Assembly: GCA_000434055.1 (NCBI GenBank)
Contig: HF999641.1
Span: 73,820-137,819, forward strand
Length of the DNA: 64,000 nt
Source of the DNA: Ruminococcus sp. CAG:488
Lineage (GTDB): Bacteria; Bacillota; Clostridia; Oscillospirales; Acutalibacteraceae
Direction of reading: 5' to 3'
The translations under genes and the position numbers were made by a program. The notes under the pieces were generated by a model. The model made no database searches. It was not told the origin of the DNA and saw only the letters and a list, made by a program, of their open reading frames with translations. Numbering within the stretch: position 1 is the stretch's first letter; the number at the start of each line of letters is the position of its first letter. Positions 35,113 through 44,285 of the stretch are shown here, in pieces.

Positions 35113-36297
35113 ATGAAAAAAATCGTCATGGGCGGCTATACGGGTCGCGAAAACAGAGGCACTGAGGCAATTGCAAAGTCAGTCTCAGCCATGTTTCGCA
35201 AATTGAATGTTAAAACATCACTGACAGTCAGAAGTGAGAACGAGTTTAAAGAAAATCAGGATTTTAAATATTATGATGAAGTGCTGAAATTCCGTGAATT
35301 GAACAGCAAACCGTCGCTTTTTTTCAAAGCAGCATGGAATAAAGTTTTTCACAATACGGTTCCTTACGAAATGCTCAGACAAAAGGACTTTTTAAAATCC
35401 GCTAAAGATAACATTGCCGTTCACATCGGCGGCGACACATATTGCTACGGCGTTTTGCTTGAACATGATGCTCTTGTTCGCATTTGCAAAATAAAACAAA
35501 TCCCTCTTGTTCTTTGGGCAGCATCTATTGACGAGTCTGCGGTAAGAAATGAAAGGATAAAGAATGCCCTATTATCATATGACAGACTTTATATCAGAGA
35601 ACAAATGACATATAATATCATGCTTAACTCCGGTTTTGACAAAGACAAGCTCTTTTTGACAGCCGACCCTGCGTTTACCCTCGAGCCCGAAGCTGTTGAA
35701 ACAGATGAAAGCTGGTGGAAAAAAGGCGTTGTCGGGATAAATCTCAGTCCCATTTCGATGGAAGAAAATCCGGATCATATGCTTGTTATTGACGGATGCA
35801 TAAAAATTATTGAAGACCTTCTCGCTCATACCGATATGAACATAATACTTATCCCTCATGTTTATATGAACGATTTTAAGGGTCAGGACTATGAACCTCT
35901 CAATATTTTAAAACAGCGATTTGAAAGCAATGACCGTGTACGGCTTCCAAAAGAGGATTACAGCTGTAACCAACTGAAATACATTATTTCAAAATGCTCT
36001 CTTTTGGTTGCTGCAAGAACCCATGCGTCTATTGCGGCATATTCCAGCCTTGTTCCGACTCTTGTTCTCGGCTACTCAATAAAGTCAAAAGGAATTGCAA
36101 CCGACCTTTTCGGTGATTATAAACACTATGTTCTTCCGGTCCAGGAATTAAAATCAGCCGACGAGGTATTTGATGAATTCAAATGGCTGCAGCAAAATCA
36201 GGAAATTATTCATAATAGACTGAAGGAAGTAATCCCCGAATATCAAAAGAGGGCGGAAAGCGCCGCTAAGGATCTTATTTCAAACTTCGGAAGGTAA
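35113..36297 (+). CDS. Polysaccharide pyruvyl transferase (CsaB/WcaK-like)
   Basis: 394 aa. GGYTGRENRGTEAIAKSVSAMF opens the chain and the HIGGDTYCYGV, CSLLVAARTHASIAAYSSLVPTLVLGYSIKSKG segments are characteristic of polysaccharide pyruvyl transferases. Family members add a ketal-linked pyruvate from phosphoenolpyruvate, giving a negative charge. AGAGGAGCGG precedes the start. It stands next to an FrhB-like protein, a pairing frequent in polysaccharide loci. Confidence 0.87.
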   Translation: MKKIVMGGYTGRENRGTEAIAKSVSAMFRKLNVKTSLTVRSENEFKENQDFKYYDEVLKFRELNSKPSLFFKAAWNKVFHNTVPYEMLRQKDFLKSAKDNIAVHIGGDTYCYGVLLEHDALVRICKIKQIPLVLWAASIDESAVRNERIKNALLSYDRLYIREQMTYNIMLNSGFDKDKLFLTADPAFTLEPEAVETDESWWKKGVVGINLSPISMEENPDHMLVIDGCIKIIEDLLAHTDMNIILIPHVYMNDFKGQDYEPLNILKQRFESNDRVRLPKEDYSCNQLKYIISKCSLLVAARTHASIAAYSSLVPTLVLGYSIKSKGIATDLFGDYKHYVLPVQELKSADEVFDEFKWLQQNQEIIHNRLKEVIPEYQKRAESAAKDLISNFGR

Positions 36298-36301
36298 AAA
36301 T

Positions 36302-37465
36302 ATGAAGCCGATTAAAGCACCGAAAAACTGTACAGGCTGTGCCGCATGCTCTGCCGTATGCGCTCGTAACGCAATCTCTCTTTGTTCCGACGAAGATGGC
36401 TTTCGTTACCCACAGGTTGATTTCTCGCTTTGCACCGAGTGCGGAGCGTGTGCTTCGATGTGCCCCGTTTTAAACGAAAGCAGTCGTTCAAAGGCTTCAA
36501 AAATATATGCAGTAAGAACAACCGACAGCTCGGTTCGCATGAGCAGCTCCTCGGGCGGATTTTTCTCGGTTCTCGCTTCAAAGGTTATTGCCGAGGGAGG
36601 AATTGTTTACGGTGCGGCATTTTCATCGGATTTTAAATCCGTGAAACACATCGGCATTGAAAAAGCAGAGGATATCGGAAAGCTGCGCGGGTCAAAATAT
36701 GTTCAATGCGAAGATAACGCAAATCTTTTCAGAGAAATAAAAAAAGATTTGATGTCGGGGCGCCCTGTCCTCTTTTCCGGCACACCGTGTCAAATTGAAG
36801 GACTGAGTGCATATCTTAAAAAGAAATATGATAATCTTTTAACCGTGGATATGATATGTCACGGCGTTCCCTCCCCCGCTGTTTGGAGTGCGTATATTTC
36901 AGAGCTTGAAGAAAAGAACAATGCACATTCCGATAAGGTGAGCTTCCGAAATAAAATATCCGGCTGGAAAAAATATTCTTTTTCCGTTGATTTTTCAAAC
37001 GGAAATAAATACTGTCAAACCGTTGTTGATGACCCTTATATGAGCGCTTTTGTTCACAGTGTAACCATACGAAAAAGTTGTTTTAAATGCCCTTTCCGCA
37101 AGCTGGAACGTATTTCCGACTTCACAATGGCAGATTTTTGGGGTTGCGAAAAAGTAACCCCGCAAATGAATGACAACACAGGCATAACGCTTGCTTTTAT
37201 CAACAGCGAAAAGGCGATAAGCACATTTAACAGCCTTTGTGACATTGAATTTACAGAAGTAAGCGAAGATGATGCTTTGCGTGAAAACAGTTCAATGTAC
37301 ATTCAAACCGGTTACAACTTAAACCGAGATTATTTCTTTGACAATTTTAACGGCACTGCCTCGATATCTGCATTACTTCATGATGCAGCCAATCGTCACA
37401 CACTGATTACAAGAGCGATTGGCAAATACCGTCGAATTAAGCAAAAGATCGGAGACTCAAAATGA
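36302..37465 (+). CDS. FrhB-like ferredoxin-domain protein of polysaccharide loci
   Basis: 387 aa. Two 4Fe-4S ferredoxin motifs lie at the N terminus (CTGCAACSAVC and CTECGACASMC, each followed by a further Cys). The rest matches the coenzyme F420 hydrogenase/dehydrogenase beta subunit family: SSGGFFSVLA, GAAFSSDFKSVKH, LRGSKYVQ, FSGTPCQIEGL, VDMICHGVPSP and KSCFKCPFRKLERISDFTMADFWG. This organism shows no sign of F420 use here; relatives in capsule loci are thought to carry out flavin-dependent redox chemistry on sugars. Reaction not established. Confidence 0.82.
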   Translation: MKPIKAPKNCTGCAACSAVCARNAISLCSDEDGFRYPQVDFSLCTECGACASMCPVLNESSRSKASKIYAVRTTDSSVRMSSSSGGFFSVLASKVIAEGGIVYGAAFSSDFKSVKHIGIEKAEDIGKLRGSKYVQCEDNANLFREIKKDLMSGRPVLFSGTPCQIEGLSAYLKKKYDNLLTVDMICHGVPSPAVWSAYISELEEKNNAHSDKVSFRNKISGWKKYSFSVDFSNGNKYCQTVVDDPYMSAFVHSVTIRKSCFKCPFRKLERISDFTMADFWGCEKVTPQMNDNTGITLAFINSEKAISTFNSLCDIEFTEVSEDDALRENSSMYIQTGYNLNRDYFFDNFNGTASISALLHDAANRHTLITRAIGKYRRIKQKIGDSK

Positions 37466-38985
37466 ATCGCAGAGGTAAAGGAATAGCAATTTCATATATC
37501 TATACAATTCTTAACACCGTCATCGGTTTTTTCATGTCCGCATTTATTCTTAGAATGCTCGGCAAAACCGACTACGGCGTTTATCAGACCATGACATCGT
37601 TTCTTACCTATCTGACCCTGTTTGAATTCGGAACAGGTACGATAATGACAAGAAACATTTCTCTTTGTAAAAAGGACGGTACGGAAAACGACGATATCAG
37701 AAAAAATATTTCCACCGTTTGGACGACAACCTGTATTCTTTCGGCGCTCATATGTATCGGTGTATTCATATTCTATCTTTTGATTGGTACAATATATCAC
37801 AAATCCCTTACTCCCGAACAAATAGAAACAGGCAAGTTAATTTTTATTATATCTGCCGTGAAGCTTGTATTCAATTTTCTTGTGCAAACCCTTAACGGTG
37901 TTGTCCTCGGCTTTGAAAGATACAGCCTCGGCTCAATCGTTTCCCTGACCTATCTTATTGTCCGTTCGATTATTGTTGTTTCTCTCCTGATCGTAAAGCA
38001 CAGTGCCATAGTGCTTGTCACGATAGACACAGTGCTCACAATTTGCATTTTTATTTTTACAATTTTCTACTGTATAATAAAATTAAAGGTTAAATTCACT
38101 TTTAAATACTTTAACGTCGGAATTTTCCGTCAGATTCTTCCGCTGGCTCTCGCTATGTTTCTGCAAACGATTGTCAACATGGCTAACAACAATGTTGATA
38201 AATTCGTAATAGGTATCGTCATGTCCCCCGAAGCGGTATCGGTATATTCGGTTGCAATGTACATTTATTCAACCTTCTCAGCCATGACCACCATACCGAT
38301 TTCAATGTACATGCCGCAGGTTGCCAAGGACATGCGAAACGGCAAGGAGGGTTCAGAACTCACAAAAACCCTTGTTCAGCCCTGCAGGCTTGTTGTAATC
38401 GTCGGAGGATTGGTTCTTTTCGGTTTTATTGCAGTCGGCCGTCCGTTTATTTCGATAGTTTACGGCACGGATTATCTCGACGCATGGATTATAGCCATTA
38501 TGATAATGGTTCCGATGTTTATAAATATGTCAAACGGAATTATCGTTAACATTCTCGACGTCCTGCGTAAAAGGCATGTCCGCTCATTATGTCTCGGCGT
38601 AACGGCTGTCGGCAATATTCTTCTGACAATTTGGTGGATAAAATACTGGGGCATGTTCGGTGCGGCGGCGGCAACGGCGGTTTTCACAATCATCGGTCAA
38701 ATCATACTGATGAACATTTACTATAAAAAAGCCATTCACATTGACGTAATGTTTCTTTTCGGTCAATCATTTAAAGGAATTCTGCCAAGCATGATCATTT
38801 CCTGTCTCGGAAGCGCAGCCGTTTCTTATTTCATTCATAACAGCTTCCTTTCCCTTTTGGCCGGAGGAGTTACATTCTGCGTGATTCTCGCCGTTTGCAT
38901 GCTTACCTTTGGCGCAAACAAAGCCGAAAAAGAGCTATTCTTCGGCAGAATTCATAAGCTTAAATCAAGAATCAGCAAGACGTAA
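37462..38985 (+). CDS. Oligosaccharide flippase (Wzx/MATE-like)
   Basis: 507 aa with about 12-14 membrane helices. The N terminus GKGIAISYIYTILNTVIGFFMSAFILRMLGKTDYGVYQTM is typical of polysaccharide biosynthesis flippases. It should turn undecaprenyl-linked repeat units to the outer face for Wzy. It overlaps the preceding gene by 4 nt, with CGGAGA upstream. Confidence 0.9.
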   Translation: MNRRGKGIAISYIYTILNTVIGFFMSAFILRMLGKTDYGVYQTMTSFLTYLTLFEFGTGTIMTRNISLCKKDGTENDDIRKNISTVWTTTCILSALICIGVFIFYLLIGTIYHKSLTPEQIETGKLIFIISAVKLVFNFLVQTLNGVVLGFERYSLGSIVSLTYLIVRSIIVVSLLIVKHSAIVLVTIDTVLTICIFIFTIFYCIIKLKVKFTFKYFNVGIFRQILPLALAMFLQTIVNMANNNVDKFVIGIVMSPEAVSVYSVAMYIYSTFSAMTTIPISMYMPQVAKDMRNGKEGSELTKTLVQPCRLVVIVGGLVLFGFIAVGRPFISIVYGTDYLDAWIIAIMIMVPMFINMSNGIIVNILDVLRKRHVRSLCLGVTAVGNILLTIWWIKYWGMFGAAAATAVFTIIGQIILMNIYYKKAIHIDVMFLFGQSFKGILPSMIISCLGSAAVSYFIHNSFLSLLAGGVTFCVILAVCMLTFGANKAEKELFFGRIHKLKSRISKT

Positions 38986-39006
38986 AAGAACCGTAGGAGG
39001 TAACCT

Positions 39007-42000
39007 ATGTCCGATAACGTTTTTTCAAATAAACTGACAAATACGGCTATGGTGTCGCTGTTTTTGCAGCAGTCTCTCATGGATTCGCAGGCGGATTTTG
39101 ACCGCTCGGTAAGCAATCCGAATTTCCCGCATTGGGACTGCATTGTAATAACGGCAAGCAACACCGCACAAGCCGACGGATACCGCAAGCAAATAGAATA
39201 CAGACGCTCCGTCGGCAGAGTTTCGCCTTATACCGATTTTCTTGTTGTTTCGGACAGGGAAAATAAGCGTGTCGGCTCGGCAGGCTCCACGCTCTCCGTT
39301 ATCCGTGAATTAAAGAGACTGTACGGCAATTTGTCGAGCAAAAGAATTATGGTTATCCATGCAGGCGGCAACAGCTCGAGAACTCCGCAATACAGCGCTC
39401 TCGGTAAGCTTTTCAGCCCAATTCCGACCTCATTCGGCGGTTTGCCGGCAACGCTTTTTGATATGTTCATGATTTCCATGGCAAGTATTCCCGGACGCCT
39501 GAAAAACGGTATGCTTCTTCTTTCCGGGGATGTTACTCTGCTTTTCAATCCGCTTATGTGCGATTTCGGATCCTCGAATGCCGCTGTTATCAGCTTTAAA
39601 GAGGACTCGGAAGTTGCAACAAATCACGGGGTATATCTCAAAAGCGAACGTGGCAATGTCAAAAAATTTCTTCATAAACAGACCCTTGAAATTCTCAAAG
39701 CAGAGGGTGCGGTTGACGAGAGAAACAAGTGCAGCATCGACACGGGTGCGTTGTGGCTCAGCCCGAATATTCTTGAAAAGCTTTACGGAACGGTTGATAC
39801 CGACGAGAAATACGATATCATGGTTAATGACAGAGCAAGGCTTTCCCTTTACGGCGATATAGCCTACTGCCTTGCCGAAGAATCCGACCTTGAAAACTTT
39901 TTAACTCAGAGTCCCGAGGGTAGCTTCTGCGATGAGCTGACAGCGGCAAGGACAGCACTTTGGTCGGCAATCGGTCAATATAATATGAAGCTGCTCAACC
40001 TCTCCCCTGCACGTTTCATTCATTTCGGCTCAATCCCGGAAATTATGAAGCTGATGAATAAGGGCGTTGAGGAATACAGCTCTCTCGGCTGGAAAAAACA
40101 AATCAACAGCAGCATTTCCGACCCTGACATTGCAGCATATAATTCCGTTCGCTCAGAGGGTGCCGTTATCGGCGACGGTTCTTATCTTGAAGTTTCATAT
40201 ATTCATTCCAAAGCCGTTGTAGGAAAGAACTGCTATATCAGCTTTATCGACCTTCACGACGAGATTATTCCGGATAATGTGCTTATCCATGGCTTGAAGC
40301 AGACTGACGGTTGTTTTGTCTGCCGAATAATGGATATACATGACAATCCGAAAAAAGGCATGATTTTCGGTCGAAATCTTGAGGAAATTGCCGATAGACT
40401 TTCTCTGCACACAAGCGATTTGTGGGATGACGGCGACGAGCACACCCTTTGGAACGCAAAGCTTTATCCGGAATGTAAGACGGTTAATGAGGCTGTTAAT
40501 GCGGCGCTCAACCTTTATGATATAATTGTAAATGAGTCAAAAAATACCGGAGCATGGCTAAAATCAACAAAAAAATCTCTCTGCTCGGGCTTCAACGATG
40601 CCGATCCTGACGCCGTGATAGACTGGACAAAGCGTATGGAGGAGCTTGTCAGAATGGACGAATTCAAGAACTACATTCTTGAAGGCAAGCCTGCAAGTAA
40701 GTGCTTCGGAATTCTCAAAGCAGATAAACTCACCGCTATTCAGTCTCAGTGGCTTGAAAAGGAATTCAACAAGCTCGACACCTCAAGTCTTCCGGATTTT
40801 TCATATGCCATAAGGCTCTACTACTACCTCGGAACGGTATTCAATGATGAAAAATACATTGCCAAATGCTTTAAGCTGATTGCGGATACAGTTCTGAGCA
40901 GCACAATGAAGGAGCTCCGTTTTAACTCAGAATGTAAAATTGAAGAAAACGAAACGGTAGTCCAGCTTCCGCTTCGTGTCAATTGGGGCGGAGGCTGGAC
41001 AGACACCTGCCCGCATTGCCTTGAGCACGGCGGCGTAGTTCTAAATGCCGCCATCTCGCTCAACGGCGAACTGCCTGTTGAGGTCAGACTTGTTAAGATT
41101 CCCGAACACAAAATTGTATTTGACAGCCGCGATATGGACGTTCACGGCGAATTTGACAACATAGAACCCTTACAGAATACGGGGGATCCGTTTGACCCGT
41201 TTGCGCTTCAAAAGGCGTGCCTGCTTGCCTGCGGAATAATTCCGAAATCCGGCGGCAGTCTTGACGATGTTCTCAGCCGTCTCGGCGGCGGATTTGAGAT
41301 GCACTCGGAAGTTACGAATGTTCCCAAAGGATCGGGACTCGGTACGTCCTCGATTCTTTCGGCTGCAGCGGTCAAAGCAGTTTTCGAGTTCATGCACATT
41401 GAATATGATGACGACAAGCTTTATTCAACCGTCCTCGCAATGGAGCAGATCATGTCCACGGGCGGCGGCTGGCAGGATCAGGTCGGCGGCATAACCCCGG
41501 GAATTAAATTCATAACCTCCGATTCAGGGATCGAGCAAAAAATCAACGTTGATCATGTAATTCTGAGCGAAAGCACAAAAAAAGAGCTTTCCGAGCGCTT
41601 TGCTGTGATTTATACAGGTCAGCGACGTTTGGCAAGAAATCTGTTGCGTGATGTTGTCGGCAGCTACGTTGGCAATGAGCCGAGAAGTCTTGAAGCTCAC
41701 CGCAATATTCAAAAAGTTGCGGCTCTCATGCGTTTTGCGCTTGAGCGAGGCGATATAGACGGATTTGCAAGCCTTTTAAATGCTCATTGGGGGCTGTCCA
41801 AAATGATTGACGGCGGCAGCACTAACACTCTTATTGATCAAATAATCATGACCGTAGATGACCTCACCGATGCAAAGATGATATGCGGCGCAGGCGGCGG
41901 CGGATTCTTGCAAGTAATACTGAAAAAAGGAATTTCAAAGGACGATATTCATAAGCGTCTCAAGGATGTTTTCCAAGACTTTGACGTTGATATCTGGCAA

Positions 42001-42018
42001 AGCGATTTTGTCTTTTAG
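39007..42018 (+). CDS. Fkp-like bifunctional fucokinase/fucose-1-phosphate guanylyltransferase
   Basis: 1003 aa, close to the size of Bacteroides Fkp. The N-terminal half is a pyrophosphorylase-like domain: VGSAGSTLSVIRELKRLYG, then IHAGGNSSRTPQYSALGKLFSP and LLSGDVTLLF. The C-terminal third is a GHMP kinase: LPLRVNWGGGWTDTCPHCLEHGG, PKGSGLGTSSILSAAAV (P-loop) and CGAGGGGFLQVI. Known Fkp phosphorylates free L-fucose and makes GDP-fucose, a salvage route. Here the enzyme probably supplies GDP-L-fucose (or a similar 6-deoxyhexose) to the operon's glycosyltransferases. TAGGAGG precedes the start; it is the last gene of the operon. Confidence 0.85.
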   Translation: MSDNVFSNKLTNTAMVSLFLQQSLMDSQADFDRSVSNPNFPHWDCIVITASNTAQADGYRKQIEYRRSVGRVSPYTDFLVVSDRENKRVGSAGSTLSVIRELKRLYGNLSSKRIMVIHAGGNSSRTPQYSALGKLFSPIPTSFGGLPATLFDMFMISMASIPGRLKNGMLLLSGDVTLLFNPLMCDFGSSNAAVISFKEDSEVATNHGVYLKSERGNVKKFLHKQTLEILKAEGAVDERNKCSIDTGALWLSPNILEKLYGTVDTDEKYDIMVNDRARLSLYGDIAYCLAEESDLENFLTQSPEGSFCDELTAARTALWSAIGQYNMKLLNLSPARFIHFGSIPEIMKLMNKGVEEYSSLGWKKQINSSISDPDIAAYNSVRSEGAVIGDGSYLEVSYIHSKAVVGKNCYISFIDLHDEIIPDNVLIHGLKQTDGCFVCRIMDIHDNPKKGMIFGRNLEEIADRLSLHTSDLWDDGDEHTLWNAKLYPECKTVNEAVNAALNLYDIIVNESKNTGAWLKSTKKSLCSGFNDADPDAVIDWTKRMEELVRMDEFKNYILEGKPASKCFGILKADKLTAIQSQWLEKEFNKLDTSSLPDFSYAIRLYYYLGTVFNDEKYIAKCFKLIADTVLSSTMKELRFNSECKIEENETVVQLPLRVNWGGGWTDTCPHCLEHGGVVLNAAISLNGELPVEVRLVKIPEHKIVFDSRDMDVHGEFDNIEPLQNTGDPFDPFALQKACLLACGIIPKSGGSLDDVLSRLGGGFEMHSEVTNVPKGSGLGTSSILSAAAVKAVFEFMHIEYDDDKLYSTVLAMEQIMSTGGGWQDQVGGITPGIKFITSDSGIEQKINVDHVILSESTKKELSERFAVIYTGQRRLARNLLRDVVGSYVGNEPRSLEAHRNIQKVAALMRFALERGDIDGFASLLNAHWGLSKMIDGGSTNTLIDQIIMTVDDLTDAKMICGAGGGGFLQVILKKGISKDDIHKRLKDVFQDFDVDIWQSDFVF

Positions 42019-42027
42019 AATAAATCG

Positions 42028-42066
42028 ACAACCTCCCAAGGTTTGCACCTTAGGAGGTTGTTTTTA
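42028..42066 (+). terminator. Terminator of the exopolysaccharide operon
   Basis: ACAACCTCC (42028-42036) pairs with GGAGGTTGT (42053-42061), with further pairing of AAGGT/ACCTT inside, followed by TTTTTA. Confidence 0.92.
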
Positions 42067-42076
42067 TATTTAAAGC

Positions 42077-42943
42077 TTATTTGTTCAGCAAATCATTGTA
42101 TTGATAAGCTCTTACATAGTCTACAATATAATCCGCCGGAGCGCTGTCGGCATCTCTGTCCAAGGGAACTGCGTTCTCGCCCCACATCTCAACCGAAAGA
42201 ATAAGATAGAGCGGATTTTGACATACCCCGCCGGCATTTGAGCGACAGTATTCCTTGCCGTTGACATAGAAAATATACTCGTTTTCGTTCCATTCCAAGC
42301 CGTATGTATTGAACTCCTCATACGGATTGTTACCGATGACATATGCCTTCTTCGCTTTGCCGGTCTGATGAGCTTCGTCATAGCCGTCCCAATGAAGATT
42401 GCTCTGAATGACATTTGAGATACGTTTTCCGTAGCTGAAGCTTTCCATTATATCAATCTCTGTGCCGTCACGACCCGAGCCGTCAACCGTGTAAACATTT
42501 TCATTCATCATCCAGAACGCGCTCCAGATATCGGCACCCTTAGGAAGAATACAGCGACATTCAAAATAGCCAAACTTTTGCGAAAAGCCGTTTGGCGCAT
42601 CGGAATCGGTATCGAGCCCTGCCGTGTACCAGCCTGCACCCGTGCCGCCCATGCCGTCAGGGAGATATCTAAGCGGAATAATGAGATTCCCGTTCTCGGT
42701 ATAAGCCATATAATTGTTCCAATATGAGCCTTTGCGAACTGATGATTTGTCACCATAGGTATAGTGTCCCGACCAAACACTGCGGTCAAGCTCGTTCTCA
42801 AATTCATCCTCAAAGGTGAGCGTAAATTTTGACATATCAACCTTTTTTGTCGGATTTGGAATTGTCGGCTGATTGACTGCAAAGGCTATCAGTGAAATCA
42901 GCGTAATTACACCCGAAAGAAGTTTGCATAATAATGCTCTCAT
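42077..42943 (-). CDS. Secreted glycoside hydrolase family 16 protein
   Basis: 288 aa with an N-terminal signal or anchor (about residues 7-23). The GH16 jelly-roll is marked by FTLTFEDEFENELDRSVW, ECRCILPKGADIWSAFWMM and GTEIDIMESFSYG, containing the catalytic E-x-D-x-x-E, then FNTYGLEWNENEYIFYVNG. GH16 enzymes cut beta-1,3 or beta-1,3/1,4 glucans, galactans or related polymers. Only the catalytic domain is present. It is transcribed toward the polysaccharide operon, whose product it may trim, though a dietary substrate is equally possible. GGAGCT precedes the start. Confidence 0.9.
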   Translation of the reverse strand: MRALLCKLLSGVITLISLIAFAVNQPTIPNPTKKVDMSKFTLTFEDEFENELDRSVWSGHYTYGDKSSVRKGSYWNNYMAYTENGNLIIPLRYLPDGMGGTGAGWYTAGLDTDSDAPNGFSQKFGYFECRCILPKGADIWSAFWMMNENVYTVDGSGRDGTEIDIMESFSYGKRISNVIQSNLHWDGYDEAHQTGKAKKAYVIGNNPYEEFNTYGLEWNENEYIFYVNGKEYCRSNAGGVCQNPLYLILSVEMWGENAVPLDRDADSAPADYIVDYVRAYQYNDLLNK

Positions 42944-42965
42944 AGAAATTAGCTCCTTTTCTTTT

Positions 42966-42993
42966 ATTATACCATAATTATTTTCTTTTTCAA
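42966..42993 (-). promoter_or_regulatory. Promoter of the GH16 gene
   Basis: Minus strand TTGAAA (42993-42988) and TATAAT (42971-42966), spacer 16, with an extended -10 (TGG before TATAAT). Confidence 0.7.
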
Positions 42994-42996
42994 TAC

Positions 42997-43026
42997 AAAA
43001 AAGAATCCGCCCATATGAACGGATTC
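42997..43026 (-). terminator. Terminator of the Thr-Glu-Pro repeat protein gene
   Basis: On the minus strand GAATCCG (43026-43020) pairs with CGGATTC (43009-43003), followed by TTTTTT (43002-42997) just after the stop at 43036. It lies directly before the GH16 promoter. Confidence 0.8.
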
Positions 43027-43035
43027 CGATTATTA

Positions 43036-43872
43036 TTAAAACAATTTTGAATCAAGTGTGCCTTCCTTAACCTGAACGATGTGTGCATTCTTTCCGGACC
43101 CACGCTGTTTGAAGCAATCTGTTTTTTCGACAGGCTTCATTTCAACATCTTTGTTTCCGCCCTTCGCCAGAATCTGCCACTTTATAAAGAACGGAAACAT
43201 AAGCGGAATTATCTTTTTCTTTGAAGCACAGTTCCAAATTTCGGCTGCAAAAAAAGTGCAGTTAAAATAAAGATCCCAATAATTCCACTGTTTTATTCTA
43301 TCGCTCACCTTAATAAGCTGCTTCTTTGTAAGTTCGGTTTTGAGCCAACTCTTATTTTTAAGTCCCCACTTATTTGCACAGTAAGCCTCAACATTATAAT
43401 ATAATCCGCCGCCGTCAGAGCGGCTGAGCAAAAACGTTCCTATCGAAACGCCGCAGTCGGGCTTCAAATCATAGCATCCGACCTTTAAATCGCATTCCGC
43501 CGTGTTCTCAATGTAGATCCACGCATGGCCAAGTCCGACTTGCTGAGTGCAGATATACATGACGGCAATCTTATCGCTGTCATTATAGTCATCAAATATC
43601 TTTGACGGTTCGGTAGTCGGCTCGGTAGTCGGTTCCGTGGTTGGCTCGGTAGTAGGCTTAGTTGTCGGCTCGGTGGTTTCTTCTGTAGTTGGTTCCGTTA
43701 AAGTCTCGCCCGTTGTTTCGTCGTCGCCGGTTGTTGTTCCGGTCAAGAACTCGGTTATCCCGGTTATCACACCGTTGATGCCGGAATCCGAAAATCCGGC
43801 AAACGTCGGCACCGAAAGAACCGTAAGAATAACAAGAATGACAGAAATAACCTGAATCAACTGCTTTTTCAT
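43036..43872 (-). CDS. Secreted protein: TEP-repeat linker plus cysteine-protease-like domain
   Basis: 278 aa. A signal peptide (about 1-25, ending VPTFA) is followed by a Thr-rich segment and about eight TTEP/TEPT repeats (near residues 55-90), a typical wall-spanning linker. The C-terminal domain of about 185 residues is not a family I can name with certainty; it has GLGHAWIYIEN and, later, YFNCTFFAAEIWNCA, an order of His before Cys that recalls circularly permuted NlpC/P60-type folds. If so it may cut peptides or amide bonds at the cell surface. No sorting signal (LPxTG) is seen at the C terminus. Confidence 0.72.
   Translation of the reverse strand: MKKQLIQVISVILVILTVLSVPTFAGFSDSGINGVITGITEFLTGTTTGDDETTGETLTEPTTEETTEPTTKPTTEPTTEPTTEPTTEPSKIFDDYNDSDKIAVMYICTQQVGLGHAWIYIENTAECDLKVGCYDLKPDCGVSIGTFLLSRSDGGGLYYNVEAYCANKWGLKNKSWLKTELTKKQLIKVSDRIKQWNYWDLYFNCTFFAAEIWNCASKKKIIPLMFPFFIKWQILAKGGNKDVEMKPVEKTDCFKQRGSGKNAHIVQVKEGTLDSKLF
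43640..43710 (-). repeat. In-frame tandem repeat coding for Thr-Glu-Pro-Thr units
   Basis: About six 12-nt units coding for TTEP/TEPT variants follow each other within the secreted protein gene. Units differ at third positions. The repeat is protein-coding linker sequence. Confidence 0.75.
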
Positions 43873-43903
43873 TTTATCATCTCTTTCACATAATTATGTA
43901 TTT

Positions 43904-43931
43904 ATTATACAGTATAATTCGTTATTGTCAA
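43904..43931 (-). promoter_or_regulatory. Promoter of the TEP-repeat protein gene
   Basis: Minus strand TTGACA (43931-43926) and TATAAT (43909-43904) with a 16-nt spacer, about 35 nt before the start codon. Confidence 0.8.
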
Positions 43932-44203
43932 TATTTTTTATTATAATTTTATAATACTTTTTATTTATTTCTGAGTATTCTCTTTTCCGCTTAGCATCGG
44001 GAATAACGTAGAAATCACAATTGAAGTGATAATTCCGTCAAAATAAATCATAATTCAGAAAACGGAGTTTTAATAAAGATTATTCAAAAAACAATATATA
44101 TAAACTTAAAGCTTTGATTTTCAGAAATAATACAGCCAAATTAAACTCACTAATGAACAGACGAGAAATACTATTGTCTGCCTCATAAAACGGAATACAC
44201 AAC
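43932..44203. other. AT-rich intergenic region, no gene seen
   Basis: About 270 nt between the promoter of the minus-strand secreted protein gene and the ppdK terminator. It is strongly A/T-rich, with no frame that has a ribosome site and no clear hairpin. Confidence 0.6.
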
Positions 44204-44233
44204 AGCCCCCGGAGCATATACGCTCCGGGGGCT
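44204..44233 (-). terminator. Terminator downstream of ppdK
   Basis: AGCCCCCGGAGC (44204-44215) pairs over 12 bp with GCTCCGGGGGCT (44222-44233). The stem is very strong but the T tract on either strand is short; it lies about 50 nt past the ppdK stop. Confidence 0.8.
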
Positions 44234-44285
44234 TTGTATCATTTATGCTTGTCCGAAAACAAGGTTTATAAGACTGTGTTCAAGC

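Noticed and set aside
43637..43720. CRISPR-like short repeats
   Set aside because: The periodicity is 12 nt without spacers and encodes an in-frame Thr-Glu-Pro linker of a secreted protein. No CRISPR array or cas gene was seen anywhere.
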